A stretch of 64,000 nucleotides of DNA from NCBI RefSeq assembly GCF_963931595.1, contig NZ_OZ007030.1, forward strand, positions 2,410,481-2,474,480, in the 5' to 3' direction. Below the pieces are notes generated by a model. It saw nothing but the letters and a program-made list of their open reading frames with translations, was not told the origin of the DNA and did no database searches. Each line of letters opens with the position of its first letter. The first letter of the stretch is position 1. A program made the position numbers and the translations under genes. Below, piece by piece: positions 28,326 to 36,220 of this stretch. This DNA comes from an uncultured Subdoligranulum sp. (GTDB lineage: Bacteria; Bacillota; Clostridia; Oscillospirales; Ruminococcaceae).

Positions 28326-29225
28326 TTATACAGCCGTGCAATTTTGCAGGACCGATTCAATTTCCGCCGCCTCCAGATGCAGCCGCACCGGGGCGGGCGG
28401 GTCGGCGGGCGGGTTCAGCGGGCAGGCCCAGTAGCCCAGGTCCAGCCAGCGGCCGAACTTGTAGCCGCTGTTCTTTTCCACCCCGTAGCGGGTGAAGCCC
28501 AGCGCCTTGTGGAAGGCGTCGCTCTGGGGGTTGGGCCGGGTGATGAGGGCGAAGGCGTTGTGGTAGCCCTGCCGCCGCAGCAGTTCCAGCAACGCCGTGT
28601 AGAGCTTGCGGCCGGTGCCCTGGCCCAGCACGTCGGGGGCACAGTAGACGGTGGTCTCCACGTCCCAGGCGAAGGCCCGCCGGGTGTGCCAGGGATGGGC
28701 GCAGGCGTAGCCCGCCAGCCGCCCGTCGGCGGTGTAAGCCACCAGGAAGGGGGCTTTTTCCAGCACCTCGGCGATGTTCTGCCGGTATTCCTCCTCGGTG
28801 GACTGTTCATACTGGAAGGTCTGGGTGCCGTGGGTGACGTACCAGTTATACAGTTTCACGACCGCCGCCGCGTCGTCGGGGGTGGCCATCCGCACGGTGA
28901 GGCGGCTGCGTTCCGCCCACCGGGCGGCCAGGGCCTCCTTGTCGGCCTTGGACAGTTTTTTCAGGGCCGCCTCCCGCTTGAGGGCCGCGCTCTTGTCGGT
29001 GCAGCGCTGGGCGTAGGCCAGCTCCACGGCAGCCTTGCCGTGGCTTTTGGTGTACTTGGCGCCCCCCGCCCCCGTGCGGTGGGCGTGGAGCCGCCGGGCC
29101 AGGTCGTTGGTCCAGCCCGCATAGAGGCTGCCGTCGGCGCAGCGCAGCAGGTAGACCCAGGCCGGGGTGTCGGGCAGGCGGTCGGACGCCAGGCTGGCCG
29201 CCGGACCCAGAGTTTCGGCGGTCAT
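28326..29225 (-). CDS. GIY-YIG endonuclease domain fused to a GNAT acetyltransferase
   Basis: This 299-aa protein has two domains. Residues about 20-105 are a UPF0213-type GIY-YIG domain (WVYLLRCADGSLYAGWTND, with the two Tyr, then the Arg in RRLHAHRTG). Residues about 110-280 are a GNAT domain of the phosphinothricin-acetyltransferase type: VRMATPDDAAAVVKLYNWYV, AYTADGRLAGYACAH and the acetyl-CoA loop LGQGTGRKLYTALL. Its ATG overlaps the stop of the MYG1-family gene by four bases (ATGA), so it is coupled to it. Each domain is common alone; the fusion is less so. Substrate unknown. Confidence 0.85.
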   Translation of the reverse strand: MTAETLGPAASLASDRLPDTPAWVYLLRCADGSLYAGWTNDLARRLHAHRTGAGGAKYTKSHGKAAVELAYAQRCTDKSAALKREAALKKLSKADKEALAARWAERSRLTVRMATPDDAAAVVKLYNWYVTHGTQTFQYEQSTEEEYRQNIAEVLEKAPFLVAYTADGRLAGYACAHPWHTRRAFAWDVETTVYCAPDVLGQGTGRKLYTALLELLRRQGYHNAFALITRPNPQSDAFHKALGFTRYGVEKNSGYKFGRWLDLGYWACPLNPPADPPAPVRLHLEAAEIESVLQNCTAV

Positions 29226-30055
29226 TCGCTCACCGGGCGTCCGGCGGCCCGCAGCGTGCGGCGGCAGGCCTCGATGGCGGTGGCCTTGTCGTCGGCGGTG
29301 ATGAGGAACCGGCTGGGATGGCAGAACCGCAACCCCAGGCCGCTGATTTCCCGCAGCTGGGCTTCCGGCTTGCCGGCCCAGGCCGGCGGGAAGGGCAGCT
29401 TGCTGCGCTTGGTGCGGTGGTCGGTGACGCACTGGGCGCTGTAGCCGCCCCGCTGGCTGGGATACACCACAAAGAGGGCGTCGGTCTTGTAGAGGCCGTT
29501 CTTCCAGGGCATGTAGGCGGGCAGCACCACAATGCCGTCCCGCATGTGGGCGTATGCCCGGCGCACCGTGTCGTCGGCGCGGTTCACCGCGTTGGCCGCG
29601 GCGATCTCGTTTTCCAGGATCTGCTTCGCCACCGGCACCGCCCGCCAGAAGCACTCGTCAGGGTCATCCTTGGAATCCCACAGCGGGTTGAAGCTGCCGA
29701 TGGCATCGGCCAGGGAGTTCTGCTCGCCGGTGTTGTCGTTGAGGTCCAGGGGCTGGATGAAGTTTTCATCCAGCAGCCGGGCCTGGTGCTCCCCCACCAG
29801 CTGGGCGCCCAGCACCCGCCACAAAAGGCCGAAGGCCGCGTAGGGCACCCCGTTGGGACGGGTCTCCCGGGGTTCCGCGTGGTGGTCGAACATGCCGCCC
29901 CCCACATCGTAGACGATGCCCTGGAAGCCGTCCGGCACCGTGAAGCCCCGGGTCACCTTGATGTCGGGGCGCACGATCTGCAACAGTGCCGTGGAAAACA
30001 CATCGTCGGCATGGAACTTGCCGCCGTGGGTAAAGCCGTTTGCGGGTATCTTCAT
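29222..30055 (-). CDS. MYG1-family (UPF0160) predicted metal-dependent hydrolase/exonuclease
   Basis: The 277-aa protein shows the family opening THGGKFHADDVFSTALL (His and Asp ligands), the central YDVGGGMFDHHAEPRETRPNG-type DHH-like motif (here split: VYDVGGGMFDHH), and the late LPFPPAWAG and CHPSRFLIT blocks. Eukaryotic MYG1 is a 3'-5' RNA exonuclease; the role of the bacterial protein is unclear. The start at MKIPANG (30055) is preceded by AGGAGACTACTGTT; the longer in-frame start lacks support. Coupled to the downstream GIY-YIG/GNAT gene. Confidence 0.85.
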   Translation of the reverse strand: MKIPANGFTHGGKFHADDVFSTALLQIVRPDIKVTRGFTVPDGFQGIVYDVGGGMFDHHAEPRETRPNGVPYAAFGLLWRVLGAQLVGEHQARLLDENFIQPLDLNDNTGEQNSLADAIGSFNPLWDSKDDPDECFWRAVPVAKQILENEIAAANAVNRADDTVRRAYAHMRDGIVVLPAYMPWKNGLYKTDALFVVYPSQRGGYSAQCVTDHRTKRSKLPFPPAWAGKPEAQLREISGLGLRFCHPSRFLITADDKATAIEACRRTLRAAGRPVSE

Positions 30056-30131
30056 AACAGTAGTCTCCTGTTTCGTTTTTCTGCCATTATACCACAACCG
30101 GCGGGCCGGTGCACAATATTTCAGACAGAAA

Positions 30132-30173
30132 AAAGGCGGGCTGCACCTCTGTCTCCCCGTGCAGTCCGCCTTT
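30132..30173 (-). terminator. Terminator of the Cys-rich miniprotein gene
   Basis: AAAGGCGGGCTGCAC (30132-30146) pairs with GTGCAGTCCGCCTTT (30159-30173). The minus-strand copy ends in a T-run. Confidence 0.75.
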
Positions 30174-30187
30174 ACGGCCTTATGAAA

Positions 30188-30391
30188 TCAGTGGCCCGGC
30201 TGGGGGCCTATGTATCCGCCCGCGCGCCGGAAACTGTGCAGCACCTGACGGCACGCCTCGTTGGCGCGGCGCAGGTACGCCTTGCGGCGCTCCCGGTCCT
30301 CCTGCTGGCGCTGCTGCAAGGCGCGCCAGGCAGTACAGGTCTTGTGGCATCCCGCACAGTAGCGGGGACAATCGGTCTGACAGGGCAGCAT
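30188..30391 (-). CDS. Cys-rich small protein (67 aa), probable zinc-binding
   Basis: The N-terminus reads CQTDCPRYCAGCHKTC, five Cys plus a His within 16 residues, which looks like a compact metal knuckle. A charged helix rich in Arg and Gln follows (about 20-55). The ATG has GGGAGGG about 8 nt upstream, and a terminator follows. An alternative frame over the same DNA (30180-30413) lacks these supports. I recall similar short CxxxC...CxxC proteins in clostridia as hypothetical proteins; function unknown. Confidence 0.75.
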   Translation of the reverse strand: MLPCQTDCPRYCAGCHKTCTAWRALQQRQQEDRERRKAYLRRANEACRQVLHSFRRAGGYIGPQPGH

Positions 30392-30488
30392 GGGCGAATC
30401 CCTCCCGGTTCATGGTCGTTGATTCCAGTATACCGCGGGTATAGCGCGAAATCTATCGCATTCCGGTCATATTTGCGTAAAGATTCGG

Positions 30489-31199
30489 TCAACAGGCCGA
30501 CACAAAGGCCGCGAAGATTTTGCGGCTCTCGGCGCTGACCTTCCAGGAAAATTCGGGGTGCCACTGCACCGCCCAGACAAACCGCTTGCCCGGCTCGTAC
30601 ACCGCCTCCACGATGCCGTCCGGCGCGGTGGCCATGGCGGCAAGCCCCGGCGCCAGTTTGTGGATGGCCTGGTGATGGTAGCTGTTCACCGGCAGGGTGT
30701 CCACCCCCAGCAGGTCGGCCAGCGGCGTGCCGGGCAGCAGCCGCACCGTGTGGATGGGCTGGTCGTAGGCGCCGGTCTGGTGGTGGTTGACCTCCGAGGG
30801 ATACTCCACCGGCAGGTCCTGCCAGAGGGTGCCGCCCAGCGCCGCGTTCAGGAACTGGATGCCCCGGCAGATGCCCAGCACCGGCTTGTCCTGGGCCCGG
30901 GCCAGCGCCAGCAGCTCGGTTTCCATGGCGTCCCGCTCGGGGCTGGTCTCGCCGCAGAGCGCCGTCTGGGCCGCCCCGTACACCGACGGCGTCACATCCT
31001 GCCCGCCGGTGAAGAGAAACCCGTCGCAGGTATCCGCCAGCCGGGCCAGGGCGGCCTTGTCGGCGGTGAGGGGCAGCATCACCGGCACGCCCCCCGCTTC
31101 CTCGATGCCCTGCATGTAGCCGGGCAGCATCCAGTAACTGGCCCGCTGGTAGTCCATCAGCGGCACAAGCCCGATGAGCGGGCGCTTGTTCTCTTCCAT
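30489..31199 (-). CDS. Class I glutamine amidotransferase, peptidase C26 (PuuD-like)
   Basis: Family members hydrolyse gamma-glutamyl compounds such as gamma-Glu-GABA or related folate/polyamine adducts. The 236-aa protein has the full triad: Cys111 in LGICRGIQFLN, and His214/Glu216 in QWHPEFSW. Oxyanion-region residues FTGGQDVTPSVYG are present. The SD (GAGAGGAG) precedes MEENKRP. The substrate cannot be told from sequence; polyamine genes are not in this window. Confidence 0.88.
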   Translation of the reverse strand: MEENKRPLIGLVPLMDYQRASYWMLPGYMQGIEEAGGVPVMLPLTADKAALARLADTCDGFLFTGGQDVTPSVYGAAQTALCGETSPERDAMETELLALARAQDKPVLGICRGIQFLNAALGGTLWQDLPVEYPSEVNHHQTGAYDQPIHTVRLLPGTPLADLLGVDTLPVNSYHHQAIHKLAPGLAAMATAPDGIVEAVYEPGKRFVWAVQWHPEFSWKVSAESRKIFAAFVSAC

Positions 31200-31220
31200 T
31201 CCCGTTCTCCTCTCCTATCA

Positions 31221-31256
31221 AAAAAGGCGAAGAACCCCCATAGGGCTCCTTCGCCG
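31221..31256 (-). terminator. Terminator at the end of the surface-glycan operon
   Basis: On the minus strand GGCGAAGGA... pairs with ...TTCTTCGCC and runs into TTTTTT (plus A-run 31220-31225). Confidence 0.75.
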
Positions 31257-31300
31257 TGTCTCCAGGTTATTGTACCGCGCCGGGCGGCCTTCGTCAAGCG

Positions 31301-31858
31301 TCAGAAGGCTTCCACCTTGAACACCGCCGCGCCGCTGGCCCTTGCCGCCTCGAGGCCCGGGGCGGAATCCTCGAAGATCATCGTCTCCGCCGGGGAAAAT
31401 CCCAGCTTTTCCATGGCCTTGCGGTACCCTTCCGGGTCGGGCTTGCTTTTTTCCACATCCTCGCTGGTGAGGATCAGGTCAAACCAGCACACACACCCGA
31501 AATGGCTCAGCACCTCGGTGGCGTTGCGGCGGCTGCCGGTGGTGACGCAGGCCAGCCGGTGCCCCGCCGCCCGCATGCCCTGGAGCAGTTCAAAGAGCGC
31601 CCGGTTGGGCCGCACGGTGTCGAGAAAATCGCCGTACAGCTCCTTTTTGCGGTCGTGCACCCGCTCCACGTCGGCGGGGTCGGGGTCTCCGCCCATGAGG
31701 GGGCGGAGAAATTCCTTGTAGTAGCCGCCGTTGCAGCGGGCGGCGTAGTATTCGTCACTGACGGTGAAGCCCAGCTCCTCCAGCGCAGCCCGGTAGGAGG
31801 CCGCGTTGGCGGGCACGGTGTCCAGCAGGGTACCGTCCAGATCGACGCAGATCAGCAT
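31301..31858 (-). CDS. HAD-superfamily phosphatase (phosphoglycolate-phosphatase-like)
   Basis: The 185-aa HAD protein has motif I VDLDGTLLD (nucleophile Asp6, acid Asp8), motif II VTTGSRRN, motif III Lys in SKPDPEGY and motif IV FEDSAPGLEAA. A small helical cap lies between motifs I and II. It starts 16 nt after the flippase-kinase gene and is the last gene of the glycan operon. With a kinase-like domain and a nucleotidyltransferase nearby it may dephosphorylate a sugar-phosphate intermediate. Substrate is inference. Confidence 0.85.
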   Translation of the reverse strand: MLICVDLDGTLLDTVPANAASYRAALEELGFTVSDEYYAARCNGGYYKEFLRPLMGGDPDPADVERVHDRKKELYGDFLDTVRPNRALFELLQGMRAAGHRLACVTTGSRRNATEVLSHFGCVCWFDLILTSEDVEKSKPDPEGYRKAMEKLGFSPAETMIFEDSAPGLEAARASGAAVFKVEAF

Positions 31859-31874
31859 GGGGGATAAACTCCTT

Positions 31875-33800
31875 TCAGCGTTGGGCGTGGTCGGCGGCGT
31901 CGTTGGCCACCATCACCAGCCCCGCGTAGAACATGGCCGCCCGTTTGCGGTCCCGGGACAGCTTGTAGGGCATGAGCCGCAGCCAGTGGATGACCTCGTG
32001 CATGAGGATGCTGTCCAGCTGGTCGGGGTAGCGGCGGCCCAGGTCGGCCATCAGGTTGGCGAAGAGGGCGTCGTAGGCCGCCGACCGGGTGAGGGCGAAG
32101 TCGATGTGGCTGCCCTGCACGCTGACCCGTGGAGTCATCATCATGAACTCGTACCCGCCGTGCAGGCTCTGCAGCAGCTTGCCGTAGTCCAGGAAGGGGC
32201 TTTCGTGCAGGTTGCCGGTGTTGGGGTCGATGAGATACCAGCCCTTGTCGTCGGTGCGGCATATAATATTCTCGATGGTCAGATCGCCGTGGATGGTGGC
32301 CACCGGGTCCCGGGCAAAGAGCTTCTCCAGCCGGTCGTGGTCGAACAGCCAGGCCAGCTGGGACAGGTTGCGGTACTCCTTGCCGTTGATCCACAGGGTG
32401 GGATACTCCATCAGCTCATGGAGGCTGCGGGCCTCCCGCAGCTTGTGCAGGTTGCCGTCCACCTTGGTGTGGATGTACTGCCGGATGGTTTCGGGGTCGG
32501 CGGCCTTCGCCGTGGGGCGGTAGAGTTTTTCCTCCAGCGTGTCCAGCACTGCGTGGAGCACGGCGGCGCTCTTCTCCACCGGGTTGGAGTGGAGATACCG
32601 GAACATCCCCACCGCCTGGGGATCGTAGGTCATATCGTACCAGCAGCAGTCGGCATCCTCGCCGGTGCGCAAAATCTCGCACAGCGGCAGCCGGTCCTGC
32701 TGGGCCCGCAGCCAGTGCAGCTGCTCGGCCAGCTTCTGGCCGTCGGCGCCGAAGGCATACTTGCGGTAGAAGGTGCGGGTCTTGTCCATGCAGAGCATGG
32801 TGGTGGCGTTGGAACCCGCCGAATAGTCCTGCAGGATCGTGATATCCTGGTTCATCTGGAGGAAGCGGTCCACCCAGGCCTTGTTCTGCAGCCCGAAGTA
32901 CTGGCTCAGGAAGGCTGCCCGGTCCTGGGGGTCGGCCTGGGGCAAAAGGTTCAGGTAACTTCCCTCCACCGGGGCCGCGGCGGTGGCCTGGTTGACGGCC
33001 CCCCGCACCCCCTCGGGCAGCAGGGTGGCCAGCCACATGACGGCCAGCGGCAGCAAGAACCAGGCCAGCAGCAGTCCCTGCACCATGCCCGGCGCCCCGG
33101 CCAGGGTGCCGCCGGGCAGCACGGCCCGCAGGTCCCCCGCCGACCGGCCGAAGAGCAGGTCAAAGACATCCACCAGGGCCATGGGCTGTCCGGCGGCGGT
33201 GAGCGCGGCGGCCAGCGCGGCGTAGGAGCCGAGATAGGCCGCCCACATGATGACGGTGTTCACCGCCAGCCGCAGCAGATTCACCCGGCGCAGGTCCTTG
33301 AAGGTGTTGATGAGGCTCCAGCAGAAGACCATGCCGTCCAGCTTGAGGGTATCGTTGAAGATGCCGCAGACGGCGAGGCACCCCCGCTTGATGGCGTCCC
33401 GCAGCACGACCACCACCACGAGGGCCACGGCCAGCACCACGGCGAAAGCCAGATACACCCGGGCCGCCAGCAGCGCCGAAGCGCCCCCCTGCCCGGCCAG
33501 GGCGAAGGCCGCGAAGCCCAGCGCCACGAACCAGACATCCAGGAAGCGGTCCATGATGACGGTGGCCAGGGCAAAGCCCACGCCGGATTTCATCCGGCGG
33601 CCCACAAAGACCGCCCGGAAGATATCCCCCAGGTGGAGGGGCAGCAGCGTATTGATCACATAGCCGCCGGCCATGCCCCGCAGCATGGTGCCGCGCTGGG
33701 GCCGCTCATAAATGCGCACGAACTGCTCCCACCGCAGCAGGCGGAAGGCATGTCCGGCCAGCACCAGGGCGATGGCCAGCAGGAAGAACGCCAGCATCAT
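31875..33800 (-). CDS. Lysylphosphatidylglycerol-synthase-TM/UPF0104-type membrane domain fused to an APH-like kinase domain
   Basis: The 641-aa protein has an N-terminal membrane part of about 8-9 helices (1-320) with the UPF0104-like start FRLLRWEQFVRIYERPQRGTM (split as FRLLRWEQF and RIYERPQRGTM) and GGYVINTLLPLHLGDIFRAV. A cytoplasmic half (about 350-641) resembles aminoglycoside/choline-kinase folds: catalytic loop HGDLTIENI and the metal Asp in YLIDPNTGN. The stop of the preceding membrane-protein gene overlaps its ATG (ATGA). The membrane part could flip a lipid-linked sugar. The kinase part could act on a sugar, alditol or lipid. Both are inference. Confidence 0.78.
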   Translation of the reverse strand: MMLAFFLLAIALVLAGHAFRLLRWEQFVRIYERPQRGTMLRGMAGGYVINTLLPLHLGDIFRAVFVGRRMKSGVGFALATVIMDRFLDVWFVALGFAAFALAGQGGASALLAARVYLAFAVVLAVALVVVVVLRDAIKRGCLAVCGIFNDTLKLDGMVFCWSLINTFKDLRRVNLLRLAVNTVIMWAAYLGSYAALAAALTAAGQPMALVDVFDLLFGRSAGDLRAVLPGGTLAGAPGMVQGLLLAWFLLPLAVMWLATLLPEGVRGAVNQATAAAPVEGSYLNLLPQADPQDRAAFLSQYFGLQNKAWVDRFLQMNQDITILQDYSAGSNATTMLCMDKTRTFYRKYAFGADGQKLAEQLHWLRAQQDRLPLCEILRTGEDADCCWYDMTYDPQAVGMFRYLHSNPVEKSAAVLHAVLDTLEEKLYRPTAKAADPETIRQYIHTKVDGNLHKLREARSLHELMEYPTLWINGKEYRNLSQLAWLFDHDRLEKLFARDPVATIHGDLTIENIICRTDDKGWYLIDPNTGNLHESPFLDYGKLLQSLHGGYEFMMMTPRVSVQGSHIDFALTRSAAYDALFANLMADLGRRYPDQLDSILMHEVIHWLRLMPYKLSRDRKRAAMFYAGLVMVANDAADHAQR

Positions 33801-35428
33801 GACACGATTCCTCTTTCCTGTTTGTTTTTCTGGCGGCGCAGCACCCCGTAGACGATGGCCACGGCGGTCAGGATGTAACCGGCCATGTAGGGGGACAGAT
33901 AATACATGAAGTAGGTGTCCGGCGCGGTGAGAAAGACCAGCGGAATGCGGGCGGCCAGCGCCCCGGCCGCGAAAAAGAGCATCCACCGGCGGCGCACCAG
34001 CAGCACCAGGATGGCCGCCGCCAGCAGCCCGAAGGAGGGCAGCATCCACCAGGTCGCCGCCGGCAGCCCGCCCAGGAATTCGGTGCGGTAGCTCAGCGAC
34101 ATGATGAAATCCTGCCGCAGGGTCTGGTTCACCGGCCAGGCGCCGATGCTGTTGTAGAGGAAGTCCTTCTGGTTGTCCCGCATGGCGGCGGGGTCGTCGG
34201 TGTAGACCAGCACCGTGGCGGCAAAGACGATCTTCTGGTTGGACTCCGTCTGGTTCTGGTGCACGGTGTTCAGAAAGACCCCCAGCCGTTCCCGCAGCAG
34301 CGAACCCGGGTACTTGAGGGCCAGCCGGACGATGGCCTTGGTGCAGGCGCTCCAGTCCTCCTGGGTCACGTCTCCCCCGATGCGGCACACCGCCGCGCGC
34401 AGGGCGGGACCGTGGAGGGTGGACTGGGCCCGGCAGGTATCCACGTCGAAGAATTTGTCGATGCTGGCCAGGGCCTCGGCGTCCGCCTGGGGGTCGGCGT
34501 CCTGGACCAGGGCGGCCGCCTGATAGCACAGCGCCACCTGCTGGTACGCCCAGCCGCCGCCCATCAGGCGGTTGGTGTAGGCGTTGGCGGCCAGGGTGCC
34601 CCCGGCGATGACCACCGCGCAGAGCACCGCCGCGGCGGCCCGCAGCAGCTTTTTGTGGACCAGGAAGGCCAGCAGCACCGGGAAGGCCGCCACATAGTAG
34701 ATGTTCTCGCTGCGCCAGGCTGCGGTGAGGATGCCCAGCACCGTGAAGGCGGCCAGCTGTTTTTTGCCCACCGGCCTGCCGCCCAGATACCACCACACCA
34801 GCAGAAACACCGCGAACAGTTCACACCAGGTGGACCAGGTGGCGCGGAAGGGCTGCATATCGTGGAGCAGCACCGGCGGCAGCAGGAAGGGGATGTACAG
34901 AAGGGCGAACCAGCCCCGGGCGGGTGCCCTGGGCATTTTTTCCCGGGCCAGGGTCTCGGCGGCGGCCAGGAAACAGCCCACCGCCCCGGCGATGAGCAGC
35001 GTCTGGATGAGCACGATGCCGCCGGGCATCGGCAGGAACATCAGCGACAGGATGAAGGCCGCGCTGGTGAGGAAATGCTGCCAGGCCGAGGGTTCCAGCG
35101 TGCGGGCCAGCTGGAGCACGTCCAGGTCGTCGCTGCCCCAGCAGCCCGGCCAGACGATCACCAGCACCACCAGCGTCACCGCCAGGTAGGGCAGCGCCCA
35201 CTGAAGCCACCGCACCGCGAAATCGTCCCGGCGGCGCAGTTTTTCCACCAGCGTGACGGCGCCGTGGATGACGGCCAGGGCCGCCAGCACGAACAGCGCC
35301 TTGTACACAAAGAAGGCGGGGGTCCGCCAGTCATAGCGGAAGAACAGCCGGTCGGTGGCCAGCGTCACGAGGCACCAGGCCAGGGCGGCCAGCACCTCCA
35401 GGCCCCACCGTTTGCGGGAATGTTGCAT
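33797..35428 (-). CDS. Large polytopic membrane protein, DUF6020-like, possible polymerase or GT-C enzyme
   Basis: The 543-residue protein has about 11-12 predicted helices. After the third helix comes a loop with WPGCWGSDDLDVLQLART; acidic residues in this position are typical of GT-C glycosyltransferases and of DUF6020 proteins in capsule loci. A long extracytoplasmic loop (about 290-430) carries YTNRLMGGGWAYQQVALCYQ and PGSLLRERLGVFLNTVHQNQ. The ATG at 35428 has AAGGAG 7 nt upstream. It overlaps the next gene by 4 bases. No Wzy is otherwise obvious in the operon, so a polymerase role is possible but unproven. Confidence 0.72.
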   Translation of the reverse strand: MQHSRKRWGLEVLAALAWCLVTLATDRLFFRYDWRTPAFFVYKALFVLAALAVIHGAVTLVEKLRRRDDFAVRWLQWALPYLAVTLVVLVIVWPGCWGSDDLDVLQLARTLEPSAWQHFLTSAAFILSLMFLPMPGGIVLIQTLLIAGAVGCFLAAAETLAREKMPRAPARGWFALLYIPFLLPPVLLHDMQPFRATWSTWCELFAVFLLVWWYLGGRPVGKKQLAAFTVLGILTAAWRSENIYYVAAFPVLLAFLVHKKLLRAAAAVLCAVVIAGGTLAANAYTNRLMGGGWAYQQVALCYQAAALVQDADPQADAEALASIDKFFDVDTCRAQSTLHGPALRAAVCRIGGDVTQEDWSACTKAIVRLALKYPGSLLRERLGVFLNTVHQNQTESNQKIVFAATVLVYTDDPAAMRDNQKDFLYNSIGAWPVNQTLRQDFIMSLSYRTEFLGGLPAATWWMLPSFGLLAAAILVLLVRRRWMLFFAAGALAARIPLVFLTAPDTYFMYYLSPYMAGYILTAVAIVYGVLRRQKNKQERGIVS

Positions 35429-35455
35429 AGTTTTCTCCTTCACCGGGGCCGTCGT

Positions 35456-36208
35456 TTACAAAAGTGCTTCAAACCCGGCGGCGTTTTCGGGGGCTTCGGC
35501 GGCGCGGTACTCGTCCGGCGTGCCGAAGGGCAGATGCAGGTCGGTGGCAAAGCCCTTCACGGCGGCGCCCCGGTCGGCCAGCACGTTGTAGATGCCCGAC
35601 ACAAAGAATTCCTTGTACTGGCAGGCGTGCAGGTAGGCTTCGCAGGCGTCGGCGTAGGTCTTTTTGTCCTTGAAATAGTAGGCCCCGCAGATGGCGTCAT
35701 GGCTGACCACCTGCTTTTCCACCGTGTGGCAGACGTTGCCGTCGGCGCCGTACTGCAGGTAGCTGTAGGCCGGGGAATCGCTCTCAAAAGTCAGCAGCGC
35801 CCCCGCCGGGCCCTGGGCAAATTGCCCTTCGGCGCAGAAATCATAGAAGGATTTGCAGAGGAACAGATGGTCGCAGTCGTTGAAGAGCAGCGGCTCGCCC
35901 TCCGGCAGGCCCTCGGCCCCCTTCAGCGCCGTGATGGCCGCCCCCGCCGTGACCTCCGGCAGGGCGATGACCCGGGCATCGGGCCAGAAGGCGCGGATCT
36001 TTTCGTCGATGGCAAAGTCCCTGATATGCTCCTCCAGCACCACAAAGGTCAGGTCGGCGCAGTCCACGAACTTTTCCACGCTGCGGGCCGCCCAGTAGAA
36101 AAAGGGCTTGCCGTGGATTTCGATCAGGGGTTTGGGGCAGACAAAACCGTTTTCAAAAAAGCGGCTGCCCCGGCCCGCCATGGGCAGGATCAGATGCAGT
36201 TTGCTCAT
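35456..36208 (-). CDS. Sugar-phosphate nucleotidyltransferase
   Basis: The 250-aa protein starts with the NTP-transferase signature LILPMAGRGSRF, followed by PKPLIEIHGKPFFYWA and the metal site LLFNDCDHLF. Length fits a single catalytic domain without a left-handed helix tail. It should activate a sugar or sugar-alcohol phosphate for the glycan made by the cluster. It lies between the epimerase gene (12 nt upstream) and the DUF6020-like gene. Confidence 0.88.
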   Translation of the reverse strand: MSKLHLILPMAGRGSRFFENGFVCPKPLIEIHGKPFFYWAARSVEKFVDCADLTFVVLEEHIRDFAIDEKIRAFWPDARVIALPEVTAGAAITALKGAEGLPEGEPLLFNDCDHLFLCKSFYDFCAEGQFAQGPAGALLTFESDSPAYSYLQYGADGNVCHTVEKQVVSHDAICGAYYFKDKKTYADACEAYLHACQYKEFFVSGIYNVLADRGAAVKGFATDLHLPFGTPDEYRAAEAPENAAGFEALL

Positions 36209-36220
36209 AGGGCCGCTCCT

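Noticed and set aside
30489..31199. Assigning the C26 amidotransferase to the glycan operon
   Set aside because: A terminator (31221-31256) and an independent SD separate it from the HAD gene; it is probably a separate unit.
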